This document shows, piece by piece, positions 8,599-17,098 of a stretch of DNA of 56,874 nt. The notes beneath the pieces were generated by a model. The model searched no databases. It was not told where the DNA came from and saw only the letters and a list, made by a program, of their open reading frames with translations. The position numbers and the translations under genes were made by a program. This stretch comes from an uncultured Prevotellaceae bacterium. GTDB lineage: Bacteria > Bacteroidota > Bacteroidia > Bacteroidales > Bacteroidaceae. The stretch is taken from positions 1 to 56,874 of the forward strand of contig ONTS01000013.1 in assembly GCA_900320845.1 (NCBI GenBank). The letters are read 5' to 3'. Within the stretch, counting starts at the first letter, position 1. Each line of letters starts with the position of its first letter.

Positions 8599-10793
8599 GG
8601 TTGCTTATATTTCTGTATGAGTTGTTTACTGATGGTTACGGGATCGCCTTGTGGTTCGGCGTCGAAAGTGCCAATGCACTGCTTCCACCACAGATATTCA
8701 AATTTGCTGACGATATTTTCGAAAGCCTTTTGTTCGTTTTCGTCAAAAGGTTTTCCATTAAGCACGACTTTGTTCACTTCGTTGAAGAACATCTGCCATC
8801 TTGTTCCGTAATAATTTTTTGTCAGTCCAGCCCAAGAGCGGTTGGCATAATCGTTTAAGGGACTTCCTTTATCTCCCCAAGTTGTGAGCAAGTTGCGTGC
8901 ATTCTGTTCGTAATAAGTTTCCTCCTCTTGGTTTTCCGCTTTGCTTTTCGCATCCTTGATCCATTTTCCAAGCAGGAATGCAGGTTGTGTGGCGAGCAGT
9001 CGGTCGAGGTCGTTTATAAGTTCAAGCATGCAGTCTTCGTAGTTTTTGAGTACTGCAAACCTTCTCTTACCCTCCAACTCGTTGACAAAAGCAAGCAGAA
9101 TCTCGTCAAAACGGTTGCTTAACCATTGACGTGTTATATTGACTACATCGAACTTGTGTCGTTCGCTGATGTCCTTTATTTCCACCAGTCGTTCGGCTAC
9201 AGCCTGCAGCCGATTAGTGTCATACGTAAGTCGGGCTGCTTTCTTGCCTTTCTTAATTCTGTTTACCGATGGTCTTTGGTTCAGACATCCTGCGTGCCAT
9301 GATGTACTTGTGCTGTTGTACACCACATTTATCAAGTCTGAGTATGTCTGTCTGGCTTGTTCGTCAACGATTCCGGTGCGCTCGTCAGCAAGGTGTTTTG
9401 TCCAGTTGTCCACATCTTTGTGCTCGGGGAAATCCCAAGCCTTTTCAAAGACATATTCGTAGATGTACGGGTTGCAGTCCAATCCTTCCAATGTGGCACC
9501 GATACCGCACACCTTATCGCCCGCTTCTTTCAGCGATGCTTCAATGCGTTTGTTCAGATCGTGAGGATTTCCGGTAAGAAACGTGTTACCTCCGAAGTTT
9601 CCGAGGTAGCACCATATAAACGGTGTGTCAAAGAATCGTTGTGTATCTCTCCACACCTCTTTGCGCTCGCAGAAATAGTCGAGTATGATTTGTCGGTCAG
9701 CGGGATTGGCATTGAGGTATGCTTTCATTCTTTCGTCGTTCCAGTTTTTGCGGTTGTAATAGAAGAGCCATCCCATCTGCAGCCATACCGCTTTCTTGTC
9801 GACGGACTGCAGTGTGCGGAATATCTGCCTTGCCACACGTGCCAGATATTGGCTGTCGTAGCTTGGTGGAGTGATTTCGTTGAACAAATCTATACCATAT
9901 ATATGGTCGGTGCCATAAGTCTTGTTTTGTATCTGCAGAAAAGTGCGTTGTATCTTTTTGAACAGTGGGTCCATCGGGTCGAGAAAGCATGGTGCATATT
10001 CATCTTTGAATCCGTCCCAAGGTTCAATTTGTGTGATTTTAGCTTGTGGGTACACCTTTTTTATATCCATGGGAACGTGTCCGGAGAATGCGGGCAGGAT
10101 GGGTCGCATGTTGAGTTCTCTCTCACGCTGTACAATTTTTTTCTGCAAGTTCTCCTGATCTTTCAGCCATGACATCGGTAGCGGTCCTCCCCATCGGTCT
10201 ACATTTATCATTCGGTGCCATGGCAGGTGAGCAGGTCCGACGAAGTAGCTGCGTATTGTCTTATCATCCAGTCCGAGTTGTTGCCACACCTTGTACCAGA
10301 TAGACTCCTGTCCAGTAATGGCAAGAGGCATATTGATGCCGTTCATAGCCATCCAGTCAATGAAATGTTCCCATTGTTGCCATCCCCACCAAGGCATGGT
10401 GTATCCGAATGTGCAGTAGTTCAGGAAGAATCTCTCTTTGACTCGTGCCTTTATGGTGATGGGGTGGGGCAGTTCGGGCAAAACTTCAGGCATGTTCATT
10501 GTCTCGTCGTGAAACCAAGACACGACAGTGTGGCAATAGTACTTCAGGTAATGATTAAGTCCTACCGCCAAACTGTTAGCGTTGTTGGCCTGAATGATGA
10601 CTTTTCTCTCCTGAGTAGATAATGTGAAGAAGTCAGCTTTATCTTTTTCTGCAGGAATGATGCGGGCTTCAATATGATTTTCGAACTCCGGAATGATTCT
10701 TCTTACCAGAGATTGAAATGCCGTGATGTCACTACCGTATGCGTGGAGAGCGTTAAGCATCGTTACGATGAGTAGGGCTGAGAGTTTTTTCAT
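8595..10793 (-). CDS. Alpha-N-acetylglucosaminidase (GH89, NAGLU-like)
   Basis: A 732-residue protein with a signal peptide (MKKLSALLIVTMLNALHAYG), so periplasmic or surface-exposed. Order: an N-terminal GH20-like alpha/beta cap (residues 25-95), then the GH89 catalytic barrel with FFLNYCTFGYTMPWWGWQQWE, the NGINMPLAITGQE block and FVGPAHLPWHRM, then an all-helical C-terminal domain. DLFNEITPP and CGIGATLEGLDCNPYIYE likely hold the two catalytic glutamates. The family removes terminal alpha-linked GlcNAc, for example from gastric mucin-type or heparan-type glycans. It overlaps the FucI-like gene by four bases and begins 17 bases after relA. Confidence 0.93.
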   Translation of the reverse strand: MKKLSALLIVTMLNALHAYGSDITAFQSLVRRIIPEFENHIEARIIPAEKDKADFFTLSTQERKVIIQANNANSLAVGLNHYLKYYCHTVVSWFHDETMNMPEVLPELPHPITIKARVKERFFLNYCTFGYTMPWWGWQQWEHFIDWMAMNGINMPLAITGQESIWYKVWQQLGLDDKTIRSYFVGPAHLPWHRMINVDRWGGPLPMSWLKDQENLQKKIVQRERELNMRPILPAFSGHVPMDIKKVYPQAKITQIEPWDGFKDEYAPCFLDPMDPLFKKIQRTFLQIQNKTYGTDHIYGIDLFNEITPPSYDSQYLARVARQIFRTLQSVDKKAVWLQMGWLFYYNRKNWNDERMKAYLNANPADRQIILDYFCERKEVWRDTQRFFDTPFIWCYLGNFGGNTFLTGNPHDLNKRIEASLKEAGDKVCGIGATLEGLDCNPYIYEYVFEKAWDFPEHKDVDNWTKHLADERTGIVDEQARQTYSDLINVVYNSTSTSWHAGCLNQRPSVNRIKKGKKAARLTYDTNRLQAVAERLVEIKDISERHKFDVVNITRQWLSNRFDEILLAFVNELEGKRRFAVLKNYEDCMLELINDLDRLLATQPAFLLGKWIKDAKSKAENQEEETYYEQNARNLLTTWGDKGSPLNDYANRSWAGLTKNYYGTRWQMFFNEVNKVVLNGKPFDENEQKAFENIVSKFEYLWWKQCIGTFDAEPQGDPVTISKQLIQKYKQP

Positions 10794-10810
10794 GATGCAT
10801 TACATTTAAT

Positions 10811-12838
10811 TTAAGTCCTGTCTACACTAGTCACGCCATTTACCGTTTTCAGTTTGCGCATCAATGCTGGCAGACGTGAGATGTCGTCGGTGATGACAGT
10901 GAGTGTTCCTTTGAATAATCCGTCATTGCTGTCGATGTTGATAGCTCTGAGAGAATGATGAGGATCGTGCATGATGACTTGTGAGATGGTGTTGACAACA
11001 GCGATATTGTCCTTGCCTACGATGCGTAGTGTTACATTAAAGTCGTTGTTGTTGCTTTCACCCCAGTGCGCTTTGATAATGCGATAGGGGTAGCGACGTT
11101 TCATCTCTTGTGCATTTGGGCATGTGTTACGATGAATCTTTACCCCTCCTCCGCTGGTAAGGAATCCGAATATGTCATCACCATAGATGGGGGTGCAACA
11201 TTTTGCCAAAGTATAGTCTATACCTTTCACACCACGCCCTATCACAAGTTCGTCACTTGCAGTCTTTACAGGGGCATCTTCCAGTTGGTAGGTATCAGCA
11301 TGTTGAGTGTTGGTAGTGTCATTGGCATCGTTGTCATTTTGTAGTTCGGTGTAGAGTTTTATGACATCCAAGACATTGAGTTTCCCTTCCACAATGTGTC
11401 GGTAGAACTCCGTTGTCTCTTTAAAGCCCAGATGTTTTACCACCTGTGCCATGGTGTGTTCCTCGATAGCGATTTTTCGGTTTTTAAGTCTACGCTCAAG
11501 CATCTCTTTTGCCACCTGGCTGTTGTGCACCTGCATGGCTTTGAGCGTTTGTCTTATCTTTGCTTTCGCCCTTGGTGTTACAACGATGTTGAGCCAATCG
11601 TGTTTAGGTTGTTGCGTATTGGACGTTATGATGTCGATGTGTTGTCCATTGGCTAGCTGTTGTTTGACAGGTACCAGCTTTTGGTTGATGCGTGCTCCAG
11701 TGCAATGGTTGCCTACATTGGTATGAATGCGATAGGCGAAGTCGAGCACTGTAGCTCCATTGGGGAAGTTCCATATATCACCTTTAGGCGTAATGACATA
11801 TACTTCGGGCGATGGAGTGATAAGGGCATCGTTGTCGGACATCCTTGCTGCGTTGAACCAGCTGTCTATTGTCTCCGCCTGTGCTATGCCTTTGTACCTC
11901 CAGTGTGCCGCGACGCCGCGTTCAGCGATGTCGTCCATGCGTTGCGTTCGTATCTGAACCTCCACCCATTTGTCGTCAGGTGCTTTCACGGTGATATGCA
12001 GACTTTCGTATCCGTTGCTTTTTGGCATGCTAATCCAGTCGCGAAGGCGTCGTGTGTTGGGTACATACATGTCTGTCACTATGGAATATGCTTGCCAACA
12101 GTCAATCTTTTCCTTTTGCAGGAGTTGTGCAGAAGGTTTAGATGTGGTGTGCTCCTCCGGGCTTTGCAGAATGATACGTATGGCAAAGAGGTCGTATACC
12201 CCTTCAAAGGAGCATTGTTGCTTTTTCATCTTCTGCCAGATGGAGTGAATACTCTTAGTTCGTCCTTTGATGTAGAAATGCAATCCCGCCTCTTGAAGTC
12301 GTTTTTCAAGCGGTGTGATGAATTGTTGTATGTATGTGTCGCGAGCTTCTTTAGTGGCAGAGAGCTTTTCTTTGATATGGTAGTAGGCTTCCGGCTCGGT
12401 AGATTTCATCGCCAAGTCTTCCAGCATACTTTTCACCTTGTATAGTCCCAGTTTGTGTGCTATAGGTGCATATATTTTTCCGGCATCGTAAGCGATGGTA
12501 TTTTTCAGTTTTTCGTCGGTCTCTTGGGTGAGCATTTGAGTCATCGCCAGCTGGCGTGCGATAAGAATCATGATGACTCTTACGTCTGCTGCCGTTGTAA
12601 CCAGCAACCGCCAGTAGTTTTCACTGTCCTTCTTGGTATTGTTTAGTTCCACCGCATCAGCGTCAAGGCATCGTAGCAGCATGAGTCTTTGCTCCTCAGA
12701 GAAGTCTGCAGGAGTTTCACCACGGACAAATGCTTCTGCCACTTGCAGTGGTTCTTGAGCCATTGCCATTTCCTGCTCACAAATTGTGAGCGTGCAGTTG
12801 GTGAGTTCATCAACGTTGAACACTTCGTGTGTGTGCAT
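10811..12838 (-). CDS. relA: RelA/SpoT-family (p)ppGpp synthetase with degenerate hydrolase domain
   Basis: A 675-residue protein. The synthetase domain (about residues 180-315) has GRTKSIHSIWQKM, YDLFAIRIIL and the NGYESLHITV / VEVQIRTQRMDDIAERGVAAHWRYKG blocks. A TGS domain follows (about 346-408: VYVITPKGDIWNFPNGATVLDFAYRIHT), then a zinc-finger-like region (AKCCTPIYGDD.FGF...HR.TCPN) and a C-terminal ACT domain. The N-terminal 115 residues are short and lack the HD dyad and the ED motif of a working ppGpp hydrolase. It should therefore be a synthetase-only (RelA-like) enzyme that complements a bifunctional SpoT elsewhere. It lies 18 bases downstream of tcdA. Confidence 0.9.
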   Translation of the reverse strand: MHTHEVFNVDELTNCTLTICEQEMAMAQEPLQVAEAFVRGETPADFSEEQRLMLLRCLDADAVELNNTKKDSENYWRLLVTTAADVRVIMILIARQLAMTQMLTQETDEKLKNTIAYDAGKIYAPIAHKLGLYKVKSMLEDLAMKSTEPEAYYHIKEKLSATKEARDTYIQQFITPLEKRLQEAGLHFYIKGRTKSIHSIWQKMKKQQCSFEGVYDLFAIRIILQSPEEHTTSKPSAQLLQKEKIDCWQAYSIVTDMYVPNTRRLRDWISMPKSNGYESLHITVKAPDDKWVEVQIRTQRMDDIAERGVAAHWRYKGIAQAETIDSWFNAARMSDNDALITPSPEVYVITPKGDIWNFPNGATVLDFAYRIHTNVGNHCTGARINQKLVPVKQQLANGQHIDIITSNTQQPKHDWLNIVVTPRAKAKIRQTLKAMQVHNSQVAKEMLERRLKNRKIAIEEHTMAQVVKHLGFKETTEFYRHIVEGKLNVLDVIKLYTELQNDNDANDTTNTQHADTYQLEDAPVKTASDELVIGRGVKGIDYTLAKCCTPIYGDDIFGFLTSGGGVKIHRNTCPNAQEMKRRYPYRIIKAHWGESNNNDFNVTLRIVGKDNIAVVNTISQVIMHDPHHSLRAINIDSNDGLFKGTLTVITDDISRLPALMRKLKTVNGVTSVDRT

Positions 12839-12856
12839 ATTTTAGTGTAAAGCAGT

Positions 12857-13585
12857 TCAGGCTTTTATTAAATCTTTTATTACTTCTGCCGCTGCCAAGA
12901 GGCCAGCCGTTGCAGGCACGAAGGCAATGGAGCCAGGTATGGCGCGTTTGCGCGAAGATCCAGGTTGCATTTCGGGCTCATCGTCTTGTCGAGGTTTAAG
13001 GGGCATCTCTTTACTGCTGACAACTTTTATGTGGGTAATACCTTCCTTGCGGAGTGTGCGCCGCATGACTTTCGCCAAAGGGTCAATGTCCGTTTTGTCC
13101 AATGTGCATACTTGCATTTGCGATGGATCCAATTTATTGCCTGTTCCCATGCTAGAGATGACAGGTACATCCAGAAGGCAACACCTTCTGATAAGTTCTA
13201 GTTTGGCAGTTACAGTGTCTATGCAGTCAATGACATAAGAGTAGCATGACAGGTCTATCTCATCTGCGTTGTCAGGCAGGTAGAACATTTTGTGCGTGGT
13301 GACGATACACTGACTGTTGATGTCCAAAATACGTGCTTTAGCTACGTCAACTTTATATTGTCCTATATTGGAATGGAGTGCGATAATCTGTCTGTTGATA
13401 TTGCTGGGGCTCACTACGTCGTTGTCGAAGATGTCTAGCGCACCGATACCGCTCCTTGCCAGTGCTTCGACAGCATATCCCCCGACGCCTCCGATGCCAA
13501 ATACCGCTACGCGTGCAGCACGCAGCTTCTCAATAGCCTCGTTGCCGATGATCATGGCAGTGCGTGTAAAGATTGTTTCGCTCAT
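12857..13585 (-). CDS. tcdA: tRNA threonylcarbamoyladenosine dehydratase TcdA (CsdL)
   Basis: A 242-residue ThiF/E1-like ATP-dependent enzyme that cyclises t6A37 of ANN-decoding tRNAs to ct6A. The ATG at 13585 gives the family start MSETIFTRTAMIIGNEAIEKL, so I rejected the 15-codon upstream extension. Seen: nucleotide-binding GIGGVGGYAVEALARSG, FDNDVVSPSNINRQ, the IDCIDTVTAKLELI switch, and the tail GSIAFVPATAGLLAAAEVI typical of TcdA. It leads the five-gene minus-strand run; a poor -7-like GATATTTG lies just upstream of the start codon. Confidence 0.93.
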   Translation of the reverse strand: MSETIFTRTAMIIGNEAIEKLRAARVAVFGIGGVGGYAVEALARSGIGALDIFDNDVVSPSNINRQIIALHSNIGQYKVDVAKARILDINSQCIVTTHKMFYLPDNADEIDLSCYSYVIDCIDTVTAKLELIRRCCLLDVPVISSMGTGNKLDPSQMQVCTLDKTDIDPLAKVMRRTLRKEGITHIKVVSSKEMPLKPRQDDEPEMQPGSSRKRAIPGSIAFVPATAGLLAAAEVIKDLIKA

Positions 13586-13691
13586 GCTACAAATATCGTA
13601 ATTTCTGCATGAGCAGAAAAATGATATCACAAAAAGATGCTAACAGTCTATCTTGGCAGCGTCATATTTTTCTTATGTGTGAATATTTGTC

Positions 13692-13699
13692 TACCTTTG
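13692..13699 (+). promoter_or_regulatory. -7 element for ridA
   Basis: TACCTTTG, with TTTT at 13667-13670 in -33 position (21-nt spacer). It precedes the ridA start by about 35 nt. Confidence 0.45.
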
Positions 13700-13734
13700 T
13701 CTGCCAGTAATCAACATTTATAATGATATCAAAC

Positions 13735-14112
13735 ATGAAACAAGCATTAAGTACAACCTCTGCTCCTTCAGCCATTGGCCCTTACAGCCAGGGTGTTGAT
13801 ACAGGAGCTCTCGTCTTCACATCGGGTCAGCTGCCCATAGACCCCGCTACCGGCGCATTTCCTTCCGATGACATCAAGGAACAGACCCGTCAGTCGCTCT
13901 TAAATGTACAGGCAGTGTTAGCCAGTGCAGGTCTGACGATGGACAATGTCGTTAAGACCACCGTTCTTCTTGCCGATATGGCTGATTTCGGAGCCATGAA
14001 TGAGGTTTATGCCACTTTCTTCAAGGATCCGTTCCCTGCCCGTTCTGCCTTTGCCGTGCGCGAGTTGCCGAAAGGCGCACGTGTAGAGATAGAATGCGTG
14101 GCAAGCAAATAG
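13735..14112 (+). CDS. ridA: RidA-family enamine/imine deaminase
   Basis: A 125-residue protein of the YjgF/YER057c/UK114 family, a homotrimer that hydrolyses reactive 2-aminoacrylate and related enamines made by PLP enzymes. STTSAPSAIGPYSQGV at the start, FTSGQLPIDPATG, and PARSAFAVRELPKGARVEIECVA at the end, with the substrate-binding arginine in PARSA, are diagnostic. An in-frame ATG lies four codons upstream (13723); I chose 13735 because MKQALST fits the family N-terminus. It is monocistronic, with divergent tcdA upstream and the convergent GH13 gene downstream. Confidence 0.94.
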   Translation: MKQALSTTSAPSAIGPYSQGVDTGALVFTSGQLPIDPATGAFPSDDIKEQTRQSLLNVQAVLASAGLTMDNVVKTTVLLADMADFGAMNEVYATFFKDPFPARSAFAVRELPKGARVEIECVASK

Positions 14113-14180
14113 TCGGATAGCACACCTGCGTGGATTTGCCTTTGACATTGATAGGCAGACACCCATGGCAAACAAAAAGC

Positions 14181-14308
14181 AATACCGGTGGTTTTGGTTC
14201 ACAAAATCATCGGTATTGGTATTCTAATTCATCAATCTTGGTTGCTTATTAAGTACCAATGATTGTGCCATTGGTAAACCTATCAAGATGTGGAGCGTAC
14301 CAATGGTG
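14181..14308. repeat. Intergenic inverted-repeat cluster, divergent subtype
   Basis: AATACCGGTGGTTTTG (14181-14196) pairs with CAAAATCATCGGTATT (14202-14217) with two mismatches. Next, ACCAATG (14255-14261) pairs with CATTGGT (14269-14275), and GTACCAATG occurs again near 14298. The composition (ACCAAT/ATTGGT ends, CAAAATCA/TGATTTTG-like arms) resembles the palindromic elements at 263, 396, 26059 and 38204, although the pairing is looser. It lies between the convergent ridA and GH13 genes and may serve as a two-way transcript end. Confidence 0.45.
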
Positions 14309-14311
14309 TGT

Positions 14312-15979
14312 CTATCCTATCTTGATGATACGCGTGCCGTATGCCGGCATGTCGATAAGGATGTTACCTTCAGACTGGAGATGAAGGTTGGAGGTGGTTC
14401 CGTCAATGAGGTCTGTGCCCTTGTAGTCTCCCTCTTTAATGCCTAAGTAGTCGATGGCATGTGCCGGTATGTGTATGTCTGTGTCACATGTTTGGCAGTC
14501 GAAGTTTGCCACACATAGCAGGAGTTGCTTGCGATGTTGGCGGAAAAATGCGAACTGTCTTGTCAGATGTGGGTTGACATACATAAGGTCGAACATCGTT
14601 CCTTCAACTATGGCAGGCATATCTTTGGCTATATTGAGCAGCCGTTGGTAGGCTTGTTCCACTTGTCTTTGATGTTTTCGCATGCTTCTCCGTGCGAAGT
14701 ATGCGCTGTGTGTAGACATCAGGCACCAATAATCGAAGATAGATGTGTGGCCGTCGAGTTGGCTGAATCCCTCAGTTTGCATACCGTCTTCTCCTATTTC
14801 TTGTCCGAAGTAGAGTAGGAACGGGTTGGTACGTAGGCACAGGGCCACTAAAAGCGCCGGCATGGCTTTGTATGGATTGCCTAAAAGGAATTCGGATGCC
14901 AGCCTTGTCTCGTCATGATTTTCGATGAAGGAGAGCATGTGCTCAGCAATGTCGTCCGTGTGTTGCCATGCACGTGTAATATCGTGTGTGGCAGCTTCGT
15001 TTTTTGCCACTGCCATGAGCGTGTCGTACATGTCTACTTTGTCGTAGAGCATGTCAAATCCGGCTTGCAGTAGTGGACGGTAGAGCTCGGGCGAATAGGT
15101 CTCCCCTATAAATAAGAGATGCGGGTGACTGCTTTTGAGCTTTGGTATGACCCATTGCCAAAACTGTATGGGTACCATGTGTACCATGTCGCAGCGGAAA
15201 CCATCAATGCCATAGCCTGCCCAGTGATGGAGGATGTCCGCCATCTTTTTCCATGTAGACAACGGGGCCTGGGGCGTTGGCATGTCTGCGAGATGCGTGC
15301 AGAGAGGAGGACAACCGTAATTGAGTTTTATGGTCTCATACCAATCGTATTCATTGGGATGGGCGTGGAAACAATCGTTGCCCGTTGCTCGTGCCGGAGT
15401 CTCGTTGTAGTCGCCTATGTCGAATGTGGGGGCAAACGTCTCGGTAGGCAGATAGTAGAAGTTGTTCTGAGGCGAGAAAGCCGTTGTCTTATCGTCGTCG
15501 GCTCCTAAGTCCACAATACCTTCTGGCCTGGCGACGGAATGATACTCTCGTGCCACATGATTGGGCACAAAGTCAATGATGACTTTGAGTCCCGCGCGAT
15601 GAGTACGTTCAACGAGTGCTTGAAATTCTTGTTTGCGTTGGTTTACATCTTCTGCCAAGTCAGGGTCGATATCATAGTAGTCAACAATGGCATATGGCGA
15701 TCCAGCCTTTCCTTTAACTACAAGCGGATGCTGTGTGGGTATGCCATATGCAGTATAGTCAGTAGCAGATGCATGTCGTATGATGCCCGTGTACCACACA
15801 TGAGTAGTACCGAGCATCTTCAGCCGTTTTAGCACTGCCGCTGAGATGTCGTTCATCTTGCCGCATCCGTTCTCCTGCAACGAGCCGAAAGGTCTCTGTT
15901 GCAAAGGTTTGTTCTTGGCAAACAGACGGGGCAGGAGTTGATATACTATGATTTTATTCTTCTGGGAACGTGATGCCAT
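14312..15979 (-). CDS. GH13 alpha-amylase-family glycoside hydrolase (intracellular)
   Basis: A 555-residue protein without a signal peptide, so cytoplasmic. The four GH13 motifs are present: DFVPNH (136-141), GFRCDMVH (nucleophile D264), FIGETYS (acid/base E293) and ENHDE (transition-state D356). The N-terminus KNKIIVYQLLPRLF is typical of Bacteroidetes members, which act on maltodextrin or glycogen. Exact specificity cannot be read. The only ATG in a sensible place (15979) lies inside the 3' end of fabD, giving a 26-base overlap, so the two are read as one transcript. Confidence 0.88.
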   Translation of the reverse strand: MASRSQKNKIIVYQLLPRLFAKNKPLQQRPFGSLQENGCGKMNDISAAVLKRLKMLGTTHVWYTGIIRHASATDYTAYGIPTQHPLVVKGKAGSPYAIVDYYDIDPDLAEDVNQRKQEFQALVERTHRAGLKVIIDFVPNHVAREYHSVARPEGIVDLGADDDKTTAFSPQNNFYYLPTETFAPTFDIGDYNETPARATGNDCFHAHPNEYDWYETIKLNYGCPPLCTHLADMPTPQAPLSTWKKMADILHHWAGYGIDGFRCDMVHMVPIQFWQWVIPKLKSSHPHLLFIGETYSPELYRPLLQAGFDMLYDKVDMYDTLMAVAKNEAATHDITRAWQHTDDIAEHMLSFIENHDETRLASEFLLGNPYKAMPALLVALCLRTNPFLLYFGQEIGEDGMQTEGFSQLDGHTSIFDYWCLMSTHSAYFARRSMRKHQRQVEQAYQRLLNIAKDMPAIVEGTMFDLMYVNPHLTRQFAFFRQHRKQLLLCVANFDCQTCDTDIHIPAHAIDYLGIKEGDYKGTDLIDGTTSNLHLQSEGNILIDMPAYGTRIIKIG

Positions 15980-16853
15980 GAGCCACTACATTACTGTCAA
16001 TGCGCGAAATCATGCCTTGCAGTGCCTTTCCAGGACCACATTCGGTGAAGTCGGTGGCTCCATCGGCAATCATGTGTTGCACACATTGGGTCCATCTTAC
16101 CGGACTGGTGAGCTGAGCAATGAGGTTGGCTTTGATATCTTCGGGGTCAGTATGAGGCATGCCGTCCACATTTTGATAAACCGGGCATATGGGTTTTGCA
16201 AAAGGTGTCTGTTCGATAGCTTGTTGCAACTCATCTTTCGCCGGCTGCATGAGCGGTGAATGGAATGCACCTCCTACCTTAAGGGGCAATGCGCGTTTGG
16301 CACCAGCCTCTTTGAGCTTGACGCATGCTTCTTCGATAGCCTCAACTGCACCTGAGATTACCAGCTGTCCAGGGCAGTTATAGTTGGCTGCCACGACCAT
16401 CTTGCCCTCTTGTTGCAGTTGTTGGCAAATGTTTTCTATTGTGTTGTCGTCGAGCCCAACGACAGCTGCCATTGTTGATGGTTGCGCTTCACATGCCTTC
16501 TGCATGGCCATGGCACGTGCGTGAACAAGACGGACACCATCTTCAAAGCTTAATGCTCTTGCTGCCACTAAGGCAGAGAACTCACCCAGCGAATGACCTG
16601 CTGTCATGGCAGGCTGAAAAGCATCTCCCATGCACAATGCCGAGACAACACTGTGGAGGAACACTGCCGGTTGTGTGACGCGTGTCTGTTTCAGGTCTTC
16701 GTCAGTACCGGAAAACATAATGTCGGTAATGCAAAATCCGAGAATATCGTTGGCTTTATCAAACAAGTCATGAGCCAAAGGATAGCGCTCATAAAGGTCT
16801 TTTCCCATTCCTGAGAACTGGGCACCTTGGCCAGGAAATACAAATGCTTTCAT
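15954..16853 (-). CDS. fabD: Malonyl-CoA:ACP transacylase FabD
   Basis: A 299-residue enzyme that moves malonyl from CoA to acyl carrier protein at the start of fatty-acid synthesis. Motifs: FVFPGQGAQFSGMGKDLY at the N-terminus, the nucleophile serine S88 in GHSLGEFSALVAA, the R-A-M-A-M-Q segment (around residue 115) and catalytic H198 in GGAFHSPLM. Normal length. It is the first gene of a two-gene unit with the GH13 amylase. A -7 element (TACCTTTG, minus strand, 16899-16906) lies 46 nt upstream. Confidence 0.96.
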   Translation of the reverse strand: MKAFVFPGQGAQFSGMGKDLYERYPLAHDLFDKANDILGFCITDIMFSGTDEDLKQTRVTQPAVFLHSVVSALCMGDAFQPAMTAGHSLGEFSALVAARALSFEDGVRLVHARAMAMQKACEAQPSTMAAVVGLDDNTIENICQQLQQEGKMVVAANYNCPGQLVISGAVEAIEEACVKLKEAGAKRALPLKVGGAFHSPLMQPAKDELQQAIEQTPFAKPICPVYQNVDGMPHTDPEDIKANLIAQLTSPVRWTQCVQHMIADGATDFTECGPGKALQGMISRIDSNVVAHGITFPEE

Positions 16854-16898
16854 AAAGTTATGGTTTTAAATTTGATTGTACTGTTGATATTTTGTTTG

Positions 16899-16906
16899 CA
16901 AAGGTA
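16899..16906 (-). promoter_or_regulatory. -7 element for fabD
   Basis: The minus strand reads TACCTTTG followed by CA, a full match to TAnnTTTG, 46 nt before the fabD ATG. No good -33 box is seen. The rest of the 16854-17098 gap is AT-rich and contains a short run of GAGTTATGAG-like words without clear function. Confidence 0.45.
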
Positions 16907-17098
16907 AATAATAGTTTTGAGTTATGAGATATGAGTTGTGTTGAGTTTTAAGCTTTTTCTGGTGACTTTGTTTTGCAAAAGTGGACCGTTCGCTTTTCAG
17001 CAACGATACTTTTCTATATTGAACGCATTGTTTCTGCCGATTGGCACAATGTTTGCATTGATTGAATTGAAAAGTAAAGAATCAAAACAACTGTAATT

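Noticed and set aside
16911-16945. GAGTTATGAG-like short tandem words upstream of fabD, echoed inversely at 24806-24820
   Set aside because: Short, AT-rich and imperfect; they cannot be separated from simple-sequence drift.
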